From assembly GCF_039727615.1 (NCBI RefSeq), contig NZ_CP152474.1, forward strand, positions 4,868,898 through 4,932,897: DNA of 64,000 bases, in the 5' to 3' direction. Origin of the DNA: Leclercia sp. S52. Lineage in GTDB: Bacteria > Pseudomonadota > Gammaproteobacteria > Enterobacterales > Enterobacteriaceae. Within the stretch, counting starts at the first letter, position 1. Each line of letters opens with the position of its first letter. Shown here one piece after another: positions 25,184 through 38,747 of the stretch. The position numbers and the translations under genes are program-made. The notes beneath the pieces were generated by a model that ran no database searches, was not told the origin of the DNA, and worked only from the letters and a program-made list of their open reading frames with translations.

Positions 25184-25203
25184 TCGGGCAAATTCATACC
25201 CAC

Positions 25204-25247
25204 ATTTTCCACAGGTAGATCCCAGCTCGCTCACAGCGTACAATGAT
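25204..25247 (+). promoter_or_regulatory. mioC promoter with DnaA box
   Basis: TTTTCCACA, a one-mismatch DnaA box at about 25206-25214, is followed by AGATCCCAGC and a -10-like TACAAT near 25239, closely matching the E. coli mioC promoter, where DnaA represses transcription running into oriC. Confidence 0.7.
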
Positions 25248-25272
25248 CCCTCTTTATATGAGCGAGCGATCC

Positions 25273-25722
25273 ATGGCAGATATTACTCTTATCAGCGGCA
25301 GTACCCTTGGCGGGGCTGAATATGTAGCGGAACACCTGGCTGAAAAGCTGGAAGACGCGGGTTTTTCCACTGAAACGCTGCACGGACCGTTATTAGAAGA
25401 TCTGCCGATCGACGGGATCTGGCTGTTGATCACCTCCACCCACGGTGCGGGCGATCTTCCGGATAACCTTCTTCCTTTATATGAAGAGTTAAAAGAGCAG
25501 CAGCCCGACCTGGCGAACGTCCGTTTTGGGGCGATCGGCATCGGCAGCCGGGAATATGACACCTTCTGCGGCGCCGTTGAGAAAGTCGAGACCGAACTGA
25601 AGTCCTGCGGGGCACAACAGATCGGCGAAACGCTGAAGATCAACATCCTCGATCACGATATTCCCGAAGATCCAGCGGAACTTTGGCTGGCTGAATGGAA
25701 AAATTTACTCAAAACCGATTAA
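25273..25722 (+). CDS. mioC: Flavodoxin-like protein MioC
   Basis: An FMN-binding flavodoxin-family protein linked in vitro to biotin synthase activity, best known for its position beside oriC. The phosphate-binding loop SGSTLGGAEYVAE is at residues 8-20, then THGAGDLPDN and IGSREYDTFCGA. It has 149 residues, slightly longer than the E. coli 147. The ATG at 25273 matches the family start MADITLISGSTLG; upstream in-frame starts lie in the promoter. Confidence 0.96.
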   Translation: MADITLISGSTLGGAEYVAEHLAEKLEDAGFSTETLHGPLLEDLPIDGIWLLITSTHGAGDLPDNLLPLYEELKEQQPDLANVRFGAIGIGSREYDTFCGAVEKVETELKSCGAQQIGETLKINILDHDIPEDPAELWLAEWKNLLKTD

Positions 25723-25738
25723 AGATCGTGCGAACAGA

Positions 25739-26004
25739 TGTGGATAACTCTGGTTAAAAGCTTGGATCAACCGGTAGTTATCCCAAGAATAACCCTTGAT
25801 GACTTTTTGTGCTGTGTATAACTACGCGATCTGATCCCAGCTTATACGTTGCAGGATCACCGATCATTCACAGCAAACGATCCTCTCTAAACGCATGATC
25901 TTCTTCGGGAGATCCGGCTTATCCACAGAAAACCGCGATCCTAATAAGAGATCACAATAAAACAGATCTCTAAATAAAAAGATCTTCTTTTTAATAGCCA
26001 GGAT
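25739..26004. other. oriC: Chromosomal replication origin oriC
   Basis: Read on the minus strand this follows E. coli oriC from the left 13-mers onward. The AT-rich unwinding element has three GATC-initiated 13-mers (plus strand 25973-25985, about 25956-25968, 25941-25953). DnaA boxes: R1 TTATCCACA (25919-25927), R5/M-like TCATTCACA (25864-25872), R2 TGTGTATAA (25813-25821) and R4 TGTGGATAA (25739-25747). About 13 GATC sites fall within 266 bases, as expected for Dam/SeqA control. The flanking genes mioC and mnmG are the standard neighbours. The segment between R1 and R5, where IHF binds in E. coli, has diverged, leaving only a weak IHF-like match. Confidence 0.97.
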
Positions 26005-26095
26005 CCCAGTGCTTTCTCGATCGACTAAAGTTGAGTAGAATCCACGGCCCGGGCTTCAATCCATTTTCTTACCGCTTTACGCGAGGCAGACCACC

Positions 26096-27985
26096 ATGTT
26101 TTATCAGGATCCTTTTGACGTCATCATCATTGGCGGGGGTCATGCAGGCACCGAGGCCGCAATGGCCGCGGCGCGTATGGGTCAACAGACCCTGCTTTTG
26201 ACACACAATATCGACACGCTAGGACAGATGTCCTGTAATCCGGCGATTGGCGGCATTGGGAAAGGACACCTGGTAAAAGAAGTGGATGCACTTGGCGGCC
26301 TGATGGCCACCGCGATCGATCATGCAGGTATCCAGTTTAGGATACTAAACGCGAGTAAAGGCCCTGCCGTTCGCGCCACCCGTGCACAGGCAGACCGCGT
26401 GCTCTATCGCCAGGCGGTGCGTACCGCGCTGGAGAATCAGCCGAACCTGATGATCTTCCAGCAGGCGGTTGAAGATCTGATCGTCGAAAACGATCGTGTC
26501 GTTGGCGCCGTGACCCAGATGGGTCTGAAATTCCGTGCCAAAGCCGTTGTGCTGACCGTCGGGACCTTCCTCGATGGCAAAATTCATATCGGACTGGATA
26601 ACTACAGCGGTGGCCGTGCTGGCGATCCGCCGTCCATTCCGCTGTCGCGCCGTCTGCGCGAGCTGCCGCTGCGCGTCAGCCGCCTGAAAACCGGCACGCC
26701 GCCGCGAATTGACGCCCGCACTATCGATTTCAGCGTGTTGGCACAGCAGCACGGCGATAACCCGATGCCGGTCTTCTCGTTCATGGGCAACGTGGATCAA
26801 CATCCGCGCCAGGTGCCGTGCTATGTCACGCACACCAACGAGAAAACCCATGACGTGATCCGCAGTAACCTCGATCGCAGCCCGATGTATGCCGGGGTGA
26901 TCGAAGGGATCGGCCCACGCTACTGCCCGTCGATCGAAGACAAGGTAATGCGCTTTGCCGATCGTAACCAGCACCAGATCTTCCTCGAGCCGGAAGGGCT
27001 GACCTCCAACGAGATCTACCCGAACGGTATCTCCACCAGCCTGCCTTTCGACGTACAGATGCAGATCGTCCGTTCGATGCAGGGGATGGAGAATGCGAAG
27101 ATTGTCCGTCCGGGCTACGCCATCGAGTATGACTTCTTCGATCCGCGTGACCTGAAGCCGACGCTGGAGAGCAAATATATCCAGGGGCTGTTCTTTGCGG
27201 GCCAGATCAACGGCACCACCGGTTACGAAGAAGCGGCTGCGCAGGGTCTGCTGGCCGGTCTGAACGCCGCGCGCTTCTCGGCCGAAAAAGAGGGCTGGGC
27301 GCCGGGCCGTTCTCAGGCTTACCTTGGCGTGCTGGTGGACGACCTCTGCACCCTGGGGACCAAAGAGCCGTACCGCATGTTTACCTCCCGCGCGGAATAT
27401 CGTCTGATGCTGCGTGAAGACAACGCCGATCTGCGCCTGACCGAAATCGGTCGCGAGCTGGGTCTGGTGGATGATGCTCGCTGGGCGCGTTTCAACGAGA
27501 AGCTGGAGAACATCGAGCGCGAACGTCAGCGCCTGAAGTCCACCTGGGTCAACCCAACAACCGAATCTGTAGACGAAGTGAATGCTCACCTGTCTGCGCC
27601 GCTGTCGCGTGAAGCCAGCGGGGAAGATCTGCTCCGTCGTCCGGAGATGACCTACGACCAGCTGATTCAGATGACGCCGTTCGCGCCGGGTCTGGAAGAC
27701 GTGCAGGCCGCCGAGCAGGTCGAAATCCAGGTGAAATACGAAGGCTATATCGCCCGTCAGCAGGATGAGATCGAGAAACAGCAGCGCAACGAGAGTACCA
27801 TCCTCCCGGCCACGCTGGATTACCGCCAGGTTAACGGCCTCTCCAACGAGGTGATCGCCAAGCTGAATGACCATAAACCGTCATCCATCGGCCAGGCATC
27901 GCGTATTTCTGGCGTCACCCCTGCGGCCATCTCCATTCTGCTGGTGTGGCTGAAAAAACAGGGTATGCTGCGCCGCAGCGCGTAA
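26096..27985 (+). CDS. mnmG: tRNA uridine-5-carboxymethylaminomethyl modification enzyme MnmG (GidA)
   Basis: With MnmE it installs (carboxymethyl)aminomethyl groups on wobble U34 of several tRNAs, using FAD, NADH, glycine or ammonium and a folate one-carbon donor. It has 629 residues, as in E. coli. The FAD-binding motif is [14 protein letters not shown] at about residues 9-22, and the GidA signatures GGRAGDPPS and [13 protein letters not shown] are present. It is the first gene rightward of oriC, followed by a REP and rsmG. Confidence 0.98.
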   Translation: MFYQDPFDVIIIGGGHAGTEAAMAAARMGQQTLLLTHNIDTLGQMSCNPAIGGIGKGHLVKEVDALGGLMATAIDHAGIQFRILNASKGPAVRATRAQADRVLYRQAVRTALENQPNLMIFQQAVEDLIVENDRVVGAVTQMGLKFRAKAVVLTVGTFLDGKIHIGLDNYSGGRAGDPPSIPLSRRLRELPLRVSRLKTGTPPRIDARTIDFSVLAQQHGDNPMPVFSFMGNVDQHPRQVPCYVTHTNEKTHDVIRSNLDRSPMYAGVIEGIGPRYCPSIEDKVMRFADRNQHQIFLEPEGLTSNEIYPNGISTSLPFDVQMQIVRSMQGMENAKIVRPGYAIEYDFFDPRDLKPTLESKYIQGLFFAGQINGTTGYEEAAAQGLLAGLNAARFSAEKEGWAPGRSQAYLGVLVDDLCTLGTKEPYRMFTSRAEYRLMLREDNADLRLTEIGRELGLVDDARWARFNEKLENIERERQRLKSTWVNPTTESVDEVNAHLSAPLSREASGEDLLRRPEMTYDQLIQMTPFAPGLEDVQAAEQVEIQVKYEGYIARQQDEIEKQQRNESTILPATLDYRQVNGLSNEVIAKLNDHKPSSIGQASRISGVTPAAISILLVWLKKQGMLRRSA

Positions 27986-27995
27986 TCGTAAGAAC

Positions 27996-28072
27996 TGCCC
28001 GGTGATGCGTAGCGATCCGGGCCTACAGAACTCCGTAGGGCGGGTAAGCTCAGCGCCACCCGCCAAAACGCA
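27996..28072. repeat. REP-like pair between mnmG and rsmG
   Basis: Inverted GC-rich units (CTGCCCGGTGATGCGTAGCG...CGGGCCTAC, then GTAGGGCGGGTAAGCTCAGC followed by GCCACCCGCC) fill most of the intergenic gap. They may dampen readthrough or protect the mnmG message. Confidence 0.65.
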
Positions 28073-28090
28073 TCTCAACAGGTATTCACC

Positions 28091-28714
28091 GTGCTCAACA
28101 AACTCACTCGTCTGCTGGATCAAGCCGGTATTTCGCTCACCGATCACCAGAAAAATCAGCTGGTGGGGTATGTCGATATGCTGCACAAATGGAACAAGGC
28201 CTATAACCTCACCTCGGTTCGCGACCCGAATGAGATGCTGGTGCGTCACATCCTCGACAGCATCGTCGTGGCGCCTCACCTCCAGGGCGAGCGTTTTATC
28301 GATGTGGGCACCGGCCCGGGTCTGCCGGGTATCCCGCTCTCAATCGTGCGTCCTGAGTGCCAGTTCACGCTGCTGGACAGCCTGGGTAAGCGCGTGCGCT
28401 TCCTGCGCCAGGTTCAACATGAGTTGAAGCTGGAAAATATTCATCCGGTGCAGAGTAGGGTAGAGGAGTTTCCCGCCGAGCCGCCGTTTGATGGCGTGAT
28501 CAGCCGGGCATTTGCCTCGCTCAACGACATGATTGACTGGTGTAAGCATCTGCCGGCACAGAACGGGCGCTTTTATGCCCTGAAAGGGATCCTGCCGGAA
28601 GACGAAATCGCTCAGTTGCCTGCCGGGTTTGAGCTGGAGTCAGCCATTAAATTGCGCGTTCCTCAGCTGGAAGGTGAACGCCATCTGGTGATCGTTAAGC
28701 CAAACAATTTTTAA
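28091..28714 (+). CDS. rsmG: 16S rRNA m7G527 methyltransferase RsmG (GidB)
   Basis: Methylates N7 of G527 in 16S rRNA; loss gives low-level streptomycin resistance. It has 207 residues, as in E. coli. The SAM-binding motif [17 protein letters not shown] lies at about residues 67-83, and the [13 protein letters not shown] region is conserved. The start is GTG at 28091, aligned with E. coli MLNKL. It is cotranscribed with or close to mnmG. Confidence 0.97.
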   Translation: MLNKLTRLLDQAGISLTDHQKNQLVGYVDMLHKWNKAYNLTSVRDPNEMLVRHILDSIVVAPHLQGERFIDVGTGPGLPGIPLSIVRPECQFTLLDSLGKRVRFLRQVQHELKLENIHPVQSRVEEFPAEPPFDGVISRAFASLNDMIDWCKHLPAQNGRFYALKGILPEDEIAQLPAGFELESAIKLRVPQLEGERHLVIVKPNNF

Positions 28715-29211
28715 AAAAATAATAAAAAATGTGGAATTTGTGCTGTTCTTAGTATGTTAAAAACCAGGCGTCAGGTTAAGAATTATACAGTGCTTATTTA
28801 ACCGCTTTTTTACTATGGATTTTCTTTGGGTTAACGTAAGTGTGTAGTTAACCCAAAAAATAATAAACATTGAAAATATCAGCGTGCTAAAAGTAGGGAA
28901 GAGTAACCAGATCGTAATGTTAAATATTTATTATAAATGTCAATAAAAGGTTTTTGTTGTATACAGGGCTGTTTTGAAAATAGTTGCTGAAATTACGCTT
29001 TAATATCATCGACATGAAATATAACGATTTACTGCTTTAATTTATTCGACCTTATCGTAAATGTGTATTTTGTGATCTCGTGCACGCTTTGTAGCCAACG
29101 TTTCCGCGTGGTTTGCAGTTTTGACGCCTCATTCACAGTTTGATGAAAAGTTAAGAAATAGCGCCGGGGAAAAATATTTAAACATTTATTCACCTTTTCG
29201 CTACTTATTGT
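28715..29211. other. AT-rich rsmG-atpI intergenic region with inverted repeat
   Basis: Almost 500 bases with no convincing ORF, and markedly more A/T-rich than its surroundings. It contains a perfect inverted repeat TTTGGGTTAAC/GTTAACCCAAA (28825-28857, 11-base loop) without a U-run. Several TTAA/TATTTA tracts could bind H-NS or provide curvature before the atp promoter. E. coli also has a long gap here. Confidence 0.5.
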
Positions 29212-29239
29212 TTGAAATCACGGGGACGCACCGTATAAT
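29212..29239 (+). promoter_or_regulatory. atp operon promoter
   Basis: -35 TTGAAA (29212-29217), a 16-base spacer and -10 TATAAT (29234-29239) lie about 90 bases before atpI, with the same sequence context as the E. coli atpI promoter. Confidence 0.85.
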
Positions 29240-29329
29240 TTGACCGCTTTTTGCTGCTTGACTCTGAGCCCTAAAGGACGTTTTATACGACACGCGGCAT
29301 ACCTCGAAGGGAGCAGGAGTAAAAACGTG

Positions 29330-30534
<1,205 letters not shown>

Positions 30535-30561
30535 TTCTTTACCAACACTACTACGTTTTAA

Positions 30562-30840
<279 letters not shown>

Positions 30841-30876
30841 TAAGCCACAGTTGTAAATTTAAAGAGGTATTGTGCT

Positions 30877-31347
30877 GTGAACATGAACGCAACAATCCTC
30901 GGCCAGGCCATCGCGTTTGTTATCTTTGTCTGGTTCTGCATGAAGTATGTATGGCCGCCATTAATGGCAGCCATCGAAAAACGTCAGAAAGAAATCTCTG
31001 ACGGTCTGGCTTCTGCAGAACGCGCTAAGAAAGATTTGGACCTTGCACAGGCCAACGCGACCGACCAGCTGAAAAAAGCGAAAGCGGAAGCCCAGGTAAT
31101 CATCGAGCAGGCGAACAAACGTCGTTCTCAGATCCTGGACGAAGCGAAAGCTGAAGCAGAACAGGAACGTACTAAAATCGTGACGCAAGCGCAGGCAGAA
31201 ATTGATGCCGAGCGTAAACGTGCTCGCGAAGAGCTGCGTAAGCAGGTCGCGATTCTGGCTGTTGCTGGCGCCGAGAAGATCATCGAACGTTCCGTGGATG
31301 AAGCTGCTAACAGCGACATCGTGGACAAACTTGTCGCTGAACTGTAA
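30877..31347 (+). CDS. atpF: F0F1 ATP synthase subunit b
   Basis: A peripheral-stalk dimer subunit of 156 residues: one N-terminal membrane helix (about residues 6-26) and a long charged coiled coil. The start is GTG at 30877 after AAAGAGGT, corresponding to the E. coli GTG start. Confidence 0.97.
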   Translation: MNMNATILGQAIAFVIFVWFCMKYVWPPLMAAIEKRQKEISDGLASAERAKKDLDLAQANATDQLKKAKAEAQVIIEQANKRRSQILDEAKAEAEQERTKIVTQAQAEIDAERKRAREELRKQVAILAVAGAEKIIERSVDEAANSDIVDKLVAEL

Positions 31348-31361
31348 GGAGGGAGGGGCTG

Positions 31362-31895
31362 ATGTCTGAATTTGTTACGGTAGCTCGCCCCTACGCCAAA
31401 GCAGCTTTTGACTTTGCTATCGAACACCAAAATGTCGATCGCTGGCAGAACATGCTGGCGTTTGCCGCTGAGGTAACGAAAAACGAACACATGGCTGAGA
31501 TGCTTTCGGGTGCACTGGCACCGGAAACCCTCGCCAGTTCGTTCATCGCCATTTGCGGTGAGCAGCTGGACACCAACGGTCAGAACCTGATTCGGGTAAT
31601 GGCAGAAAATGGTCGTCTGAAAGCGCTCCCGGATGTTCTTGAGCAGTTCGAGCACCTGCGTGCCCTCAGTGAAGCCACCGTTGAAGTTCACGTAACTTCT
31701 GCGACTGAGCTGAGTAACGAACAGCTTGCGAAAATCACCGCCGCGATGGAAAAACGTCTGTCACGCAAAGTGAAGCTGAATTGCAATATCGATAAGTCTG
31801 TAATGGCGGGCGTAATCATCCGTGCGGGTGATATGGTCATTGATGGCAGCGTACGCGGCCGTCTTGAGCGCCTTGCAGACGTCTTGCAGTCTTAA
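31362..31895 (+). CDS. atpH: F0F1 ATP synthase subunit delta
   Basis: Delta joins the b-dimer to the top of F1. Its 177 residues match the E. coli length. The C-terminal segment [21 protein letters not shown] is the OSCP/delta signature. A strong AAGGAGGGAGG ribosome-binding site precedes the ATG. Confidence 0.98.
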   Translation: MSEFVTVARPYAKAAFDFAIEHQNVDRWQNMLAFAAEVTKNEHMAEMLSGALAPETLASSFIAICGEQLDTNGQNLIRVMAENGRLKALPDVLEQFEHLRALSEATVEVHVTSATELSNEQLAKITAAMEKRLSRKVKLNCNIDKSVMAGVIIRAGDMVIDGSVRGRLERLADVLQS

Positions 31896-31907
31896 GGGGA
31901 CTGGAGC

Positions 31908-33449
31908 ATGCAACTGAATTCCACCGAAATCAGCGAACTGATCAAGCAGCGCATTGCTCAGTTCAGTGTTGTGAGTGAAGCTCACAACGAAGGTACTATT
32001 GTTTCTGTAAGCGACGGTGTTATCCGCATCCACGGCCTGGCCGATTGTATGCAGGGTGAGATGATTTCCCTGCCGGGTAACCGTTACGCTATCGCACTGA
32101 ACCTGGAGCGCGACTCCGTAGGTGCAGTTGTGATGGGTCCTTACGCTGACCTCGCCGAAGGCATGAAGGTCAAGTGTACTGGCCGTATTCTTGAAGTTCC
32201 AGTTGGCCGCGGCCTGCTGGGTCGCGTGGTGAACACCCTGGGTGCACCAATCGACGGTAAAGGTCCGGTTGATAACGATGGCTTCTCGCCAATCGAAGTT
32301 ATCGCACCGGGCGTAATCGACCGTCAGTCCGTCGACCAGCCGGTGCAGACCGGTTATAAATCCGTTGACGCCATGATCCCAATCGGCCGTGGCCAGCGTG
32401 AGCTGATCATCGGTGACCGTCAGACCGGTAAAACCGCGATGGCAATCGATGCGATCATCAACCAGCGTGACTCCGGCATCAAATGTGTGTACGTGGCTAT
32501 CGGCCAGAAAGCGTCCACCATTTCCAACGTGGTTCGTAAACTGGAAGAGCACGGCGCGCTGGCTAACACCATCGTTGTTGTGGCTACCGCTTCTGAATCT
32601 GCTGCACTGCAATATCTGGCACCGTATGCCGGTTGCGCAATGGGCGAATACTTCCGTGACCGCGGTGAAGATGCACTGATCGTTTATGATGACCTGTCCA
32701 AACAGGCCGTTGCATACCGTCAGGTTTCCCTGCTGCTCCGTCGTCCACCAGGACGTGAAGCATTCCCGGGCGACGTATTCTATCTGCACTCCCGTCTGCT
32801 GGAGCGTGCATCCCGCGTTAACGCGGAATACGTTGAGAACTTCACTAAAGGTGAAGTGAAAGGCCAGACCGGTTCTCTGACCGCACTGCCGATCATCGAA
32901 ACCCAGGCGGGTGACGTTTCTGCGTTCGTTCCGACCAACGTAATCTCCATTACCGATGGTCAGATCTTCCTGGAAACCAACCTGTTTAACTCCGGTATTC
33001 GTCCGGCAGTTAACCCGGGTATCTCCGTATCCCGTGTTGGTGGCGCAGCGCAGACCAAGATCATCAAGAAACTGTCCGGTGGTATCCGTACCGCGCTGGC
33101 ACAGTATCGTGAACTGGCAGCGTTCTCCCAGTTTGCATCCGACCTTGACGATGCAACCCGTAAACAGCTGGACCACGGTCAGAAAGTGACCGAGCTGCTG
33201 AAACAGAAACAGTATGCCCCTATGTCAGTTGCACAGCAGGGCCTGGTACTGTTCGCAGCAGAACGTGGTTATCTGGGGGATGTAGAACTGGCGAAAATCG
33301 GTAGCTTCGAAGCCGCTCTGTTGGCTTACGCTGACCGTGACCATGCTCCGCTGATGCAAGAGATCAACCAGTCCGGTGGCTATAACGACGAAATCGAAGG
33401 CAAGCTGAAGAGCCTGCTCGATTCCTTCAAAGCAACCCAGTCCTGGTAA
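31908..33449 (+). CDS. atpA: F0F1 ATP synthase subunit alpha
   Basis: The non-catalytic nucleotide-binding subunit. It has 513 residues, as in E. coli. The Walker A motif is GDRQTGKT at about residues 169-176 and the arginine finger lies in the [14 protein letters not shown] segment. Long open frames on the opposite strand are codon-bias shadows. Confidence 0.99.
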   Translation: MQLNSTEISELIKQRIAQFSVVSEAHNEGTIVSVSDGVIRIHGLADCMQGEMISLPGNRYAIALNLERDSVGAVVMGPYADLAEGMKVKCTGRILEVPVGRGLLGRVVNTLGAPIDGKGPVDNDGFSPIEVIAPGVIDRQSVDQPVQTGYKSVDAMIPIGRGQRELIIGDRQTGKTAMAIDAIINQRDSGIKCVYVAIGQKASTISNVVRKLEEHGALANTIVVVATASESAALQYLAPYAGCAMGEYFRDRGEDALIVYDDLSKQAVAYRQVSLLLRRPPGREAFPGDVFYLHSRLLERASRVNAEYVENFTKGEVKGQTGSLTALPIIETQAGDVSAFVPTNVISITDGQIFLETNLFNSGIRPAVNPGISVSRVGGAAQTKIIKKLSGGIRTALAQYRELAAFSQFASDLDDATRKQLDHGQKVTELLKQKQYAPMSVAQQGLVLFAAERGYLGDVELAKIGSFEAALLAYADRDHAPLMQEINQSGGYNDEIEGKLKSLLDSFKATQSW

Positions 33450-33499
33450 AGTCTGGCGGTCTGTCTTAGGACAGACCGCAAGGCATTGAGGAGAAGCTC

Positions 33500-35772
<2,273 letters not shown>

Positions 35773-35792
35773 CGCCTTAATCGGAGGGTGAT

Positions 35793-36224
35793 ATGGCAAT
35801 GACTTACCACCTGGACGTCGTCAGCGCAGAGCAACAAATGTTCTCTGGTCTGGTCGAGAAAATCCAGGTAACGGGTAGTGAAGGTGAACTGGGTATCTTC
35901 CCGGGACACGCCCCGCTGCTCACCGCCATTAAGCCTGGTATGATCCGCATCGTTAAACAGTTCGGTCATGAAGAGTTTATCTATCTGTCCGGGGGCATGA
36001 TTGAAGTGCAACCTGGCAGCGTGACCGTACTGGCTGATACCGCAATTCGTGGCCAGGATCTCGACGAAGCGCGAGCTCTGGAAGCGAAGCGTAAAGCAGA
36101 AGAGCACATTAAGAGCTCTCATGGCGACGTGGATTACGCTCAGGCGTCTGCAGAGCTGGCCAAAGCGATCGCGAAACTGCGCGTTATCGAGTTGACCAAA
36201 AAAAGCGATGTAACACCGGCTTGA
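35793..36224 (+). CDS. atpC: F0F1 ATP synthase subunit epsilon
   Basis: Epsilon regulates F1 through its mobile C-terminal helices. It has 143 residues against 139 in E. coli: the end reads [12 protein letters not shown] instead of IELTKKAM, a short tail extension. The N-terminal beta-barrel domain ([20 protein letters not shown]) is highly conserved. It is the last gene of the operon. Confidence 0.98.
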   Translation: MAMTYHLDVVSAEQQMFSGLVEKIQVTGSEGELGIFPGHAPLLTAIKPGMIRIVKQFGHEEFIYLSGGMIEVQPGSVTVLADTAIRGQDLDEARALEAKRKAEEHIKSSHGDVDYAQASAELAKAIAKLRVIELTKKSDVTPA

Positions 36225-36231
36225 AAGTACG

Positions 36232-36265
36232 AAAGCCAGTCTGGTCTCCAGACTGGCTTTTTTTA
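36232..36265 (+). terminator. atp operon terminator
   Basis: A long perfect hairpin (AAAGCCAGTCTGG with CCAGACTGGCTTT) with a three-base loop, followed by TTTT, starts eight bases after the atpC stop. Confidence 0.93.
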
Positions 36266-36312
36266 TGGTTCCGTTTCAGTAAAATTGAAACTAAAACGGA
36301 GTTTTATTATTT

Positions 36313-36328
36313 TTTGATTTAGATCACA
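36313..36328. promoter_or_regulatory. CRP-like site, upstream copy
   Basis: TTTGATTTAGATCACA has the TCACA half-site exactly and TTTGA in place of TGTGA with the correct six-base spacing. It is 57 bases upstream (centre to centre) of a perfect CRP palindrome and just upstream of a possible promoter (TTGATC, 17 bases, TAGACT; 36335-36363). Confidence 0.45.
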
Positions 36329-36369
36329 AAAAGATTGATCGGCGAAATGGTCAGGAGTAGACTTCGTTT

Positions 36370-36385
36370 TGTGATGAATGTCACA
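36370..36385. promoter_or_regulatory. Perfect CRP-type palindrome before a small ORF
   Basis: TGTGATGAATGTCACA matches the CRP consensus half-sites exactly, and the flanks extend the dyad (GTTT...AAAC). It ends 32 bases before the small ORF start. It would overlap the start point of the possible promoter at 36335-36363, so it could repress that promoter or activate another one. Confidence 0.65.
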
Positions 36386-36417
36386 AAACTGAACTCAAAC
36401 AATATCAGGATGCCATC

Positions 36418-36489
36418 ATGAAACTCATTAACAAAATCATCGCCCTCTTCAGCAACATGAGCGTTTCTTTCGGTACGTTCAACCACTAA
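36418..36489 (+). CDS. Possible 23-residue small protein (uncharacterised)
   Basis: An ATG at 36418, seven bases after AGGA, opens a frame beginning MKLINKIIALFSNMSVSF and ending TFNH before a TAA at 36487-36489. The first half has basic residues at 2 and 6 in a hydrophobic stretch, which suggests a membrane-associated amphipathic helix; I recognise no family. It is isolated after the atp terminator and before a REP element. Its own CRP-like sites and possible promoter support expression. Against it: length alone is weak evidence, and conservation was not tested. Confidence 0.5.
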   Translation: MKLINKIIALFSNMSVSFGTFNH

Positions 36490-36495
36490 GTGCTG

Positions 36496-36550
36496 ATGTG
36501 CCGGGTGGCGCCACGCTTACCGTAGTGTGATAAGCGAAGCGCCGCTCTGG
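36496..36550. repeat. REP-like palindrome at the 3' end of the pectate-lyase-like gene
   Basis: GTGCCGGGTGGCGCCACGCT and the downstream ATAAGCGAAGCGCCGCTCTG form an imperfect inverted repeat between the small ORF and the stop of the minus-strand gene. It resembles the other REP copies in the window. Confidence 0.6.
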
Positions 36551-38645
36551 TTATTGGGTCTGCACCTGCGTTTTGTCTAACTCCTTCCCGTCCGCATTTA
36601 CGCTTTTACCCTTCACAATAAAATAGTTCGTGTTATCAATGGTCCCCACCACTGCATCGTCATACTCACCGGGCTGATTACGGATCGACAGATTGCCGGT
36701 AAAGATCCCCTGGGTTGTTACGTCGCCGTACGGGCTTGGGCGGAAGATATAGTTAAAGCGCTGGTTATCGACCGCGATGTTGTTCTCCACCACCAGCTTG
36801 CCCGGGTTAAAGTTATCGGTGAAGCCGTCCAGATGATTTCCGGTCGCTTTGCTGTTGCGGATCTGGTGCGCCACTGGCTGCCCTTCCCCGCCGAGCTTAA
36901 AGCCGTTACTGGTATTGTTGCTGGCAACCGAGTTCTCGATCACCACCACGCCGTTTGCACCATCTTCAATCTTGTTGAACAGATCAAAACCGTCGTCGAT
37001 ATTGTCGTGGGCATAGCACTTCTCCAGCCGGTTGCCTTCACCTACCCGCATCTTCACCGCGAAGCCATCGGCGTTAATCTTGCCGGGATCCTCATTGGCA
37101 TAAGATTCGGAATCCACCACCCGGTTATAGCTCGCCCATAACGGCCGGCCAATTTTCTCCGGGGAGGAGATCTGGATCCCGGTGTCGTCATTGCGGTACG
37201 CGGTGACGCGCTCGATCAGATTATGGCTGCCCTGCACACGCAGGCTTTTCTCCGTCACGTCGACACCCTGGATATGCCAGTAGCTGGCGTCCAGCAGCAG
37301 GCCACGGATCGCTACTTTACCTTCAGCCTGCAACGTTTTGACCTTGTCGCTGCTACCGCTGGCCGTGAGTGGGATCTCGCTGCGTGGATAATCGCCGCTT
37401 TTCAGCACCAGCTTACCGCCGGGGGCCAGCAGCGCGATGGCGGTGGCGAGATCCAGCGGCGCATCGGCTGTGCCTTTCGCCTCCGCTTTACCGTCCGGGG
37501 CGGCATACAGCAGCGTCGTGTCCCTGTCCGCGACGCGTTCCACGGTCAGTTGCTGATTCACCGGCTCGCCCTGAGATGGGGTAAAGGCCACCGTAAAGGT
37601 GCTGGTCTGCTCAAGACGAGTGGGCAGGGTGTACATCTCTCCCGCTTTTACCGTTTTCTCATTACCGATCACCACTTCGTTTTGCCGGACGCTGAATACC
37701 CCGTCTTCATTGGCGCGCGCCTGCAACAGGTAATCCCCTGAAGCGCTGATGTTCCCGGAAGCCAGCTGTACTACCAGCGGCAGCGGCTCAGCCTGCCACG
37801 GCGTCGAAGAGAGGGTATGGGCGGGGCTGGTGGTCAGCGAGGCGTTGGTCACCGTGATTCTGGCATTCCGCGATGCGAAGAAGCCGACGTAGTAGCTATC
37901 CTTGTTTTGCACCGAAACCAGATCCGCGCGCGGCACGCTCTTGCTCACCCAGCTATCGCTGTCCACCGGGGCCCACGCGGTAATAAAGCCATCGTCCGTG
38001 CGCTGCAGCTTGAGACGAAATTCCGGGGTCTGGCTCAGGTCCACCTCCTCCTTATAACTCTGTTTTTTAATGGCTGCCCCGGCATTGCCCCATGGCCGGG
38101 TGACCCCCCTCCCGCGTGATGGCCTGCATTTTCACCCGCTGATGATCTTTTTTATCCTGGGTCATGATGGCGTTCATCACCTGGTTCGACGCTGCGGGGA
38201 ACTCCTCATAACCGGTTTTTAGCGGCTGCTGACGCGGATTGCCAAGGACATCGCGCACCAGCAGCCCGGCCCCTTCCTGCGCAGCGGGTTTCGCGCCATT
38301 CTCCGGTCCAAACTGATCCACCCGGATGTTGGCCTGCAGAACGAAATTCTTGCTCGCCGGTAGCTCGGTATAAAAAAAGGTTAACCCGTCGTGGGAGTTG
38401 CCTATTTTGCCGCCGCGGCTCTCCAGCGTGATCGCTTTTTTCAGGTCGGCACTCTCCTGCGGCGTAAGCTTTTTCCCGTCGATGGTGACATCATTAACGC
38501 CAATTTTTTCGGGTAATACGTTGGATGAAAAATTCACGTCCGTGGATTGCCCAAACGCAATGGCTTTCCAGACAGGGGGCTGTTCGGTGGCTGTCGCGGA
38601 AAAAGCGCTACACATCATCAGGGCCAGAGGTATTGTAGACTTCAT
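36551..38645 (-). pseudogene. Secreted family-9 pectate-lyase-like protein (right-handed beta-helix), frameshifted at a poly-G run
   Basis: From ATG 38645 the first frame begins with a Sec signal peptide (MKSTIPLALMMCSAFSATAT) and covers about 180 residues before leaving the family at REGGHPAMGQ. The second frame resumes with the YKEEVDLSQTPEFRLKL stretch and ends at 36551. Six C on the plus strand (38104-38109) cause the break; five restore a single protein of 697 residues. The C-terminal half is a right-handed beta-helix whose INADGFAVKM, HDNIDDGFDLFNK and NGFKLGGEG motifs recall PL9 pectate lyases (Pel9A/PelX), which use a Lys base and Asp-bound calcium. Two KdgR-like boxes lie upstream. 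E. coli has nothing here between atpC and glmU. Alternative: a broader polysaccharide-lyase or DUF1565-type protein. Confidence 0.75.
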
Positions 38646-38685
38646 CTTATTCTCCTGAGTAATAATTGAGCGCTATTATTATCAG

Positions 38686-38704
38686 AATAAAACGGCGTTT
38701 CTTT
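38686..38704. promoter_or_regulatory. KdgR-like operator upstream of the pectate-lyase-like gene
   Basis: AATAAAACGGCGTTTCTTT matches the KdgR consensus AATRAAAYRNYRTTTYATT at 18 of 19 positions and lies 40 bases upstream of the start codon. KdgR is the IclR-family repressor of pectin-degradation genes and responds to 2-keto-3-deoxygluconate. Confidence 0.7.
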
Positions 38705-38728
38705 TTTTGTGGGTCACATATTTCAATA

Positions 38729-38747
38729 ATTAAAACAGTGTTTTGCT
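38729..38747. promoter_or_regulatory. Second, weaker KdgR-like box
   Basis: The core AAAACAGTGTTTT is a perfect match to the KdgR core. The flanks reduce the overall match to 16 of 19. A TCACA half-site for CRP sits between the two boxes (about 38714-38718). The remaining gap to glmU (38748-38989) shows no further recognisable element beyond the glmU leader. Confidence 0.5.

Noticed and set aside
26345..27874. 509-codon open frame antisense to mnmG
   Set aside because: It mirrors the conserved mnmG frame exactly, has no ribosome-binding site and encodes a compositionally odd His/Arg/Gln-rich product; it is a codon-bias shadow.
31761..33176. 471-codon frame antisense to atpA
   Set aside because: Shadow of the highly expressed atpA codon pattern; no start signal and no recognisable domain.
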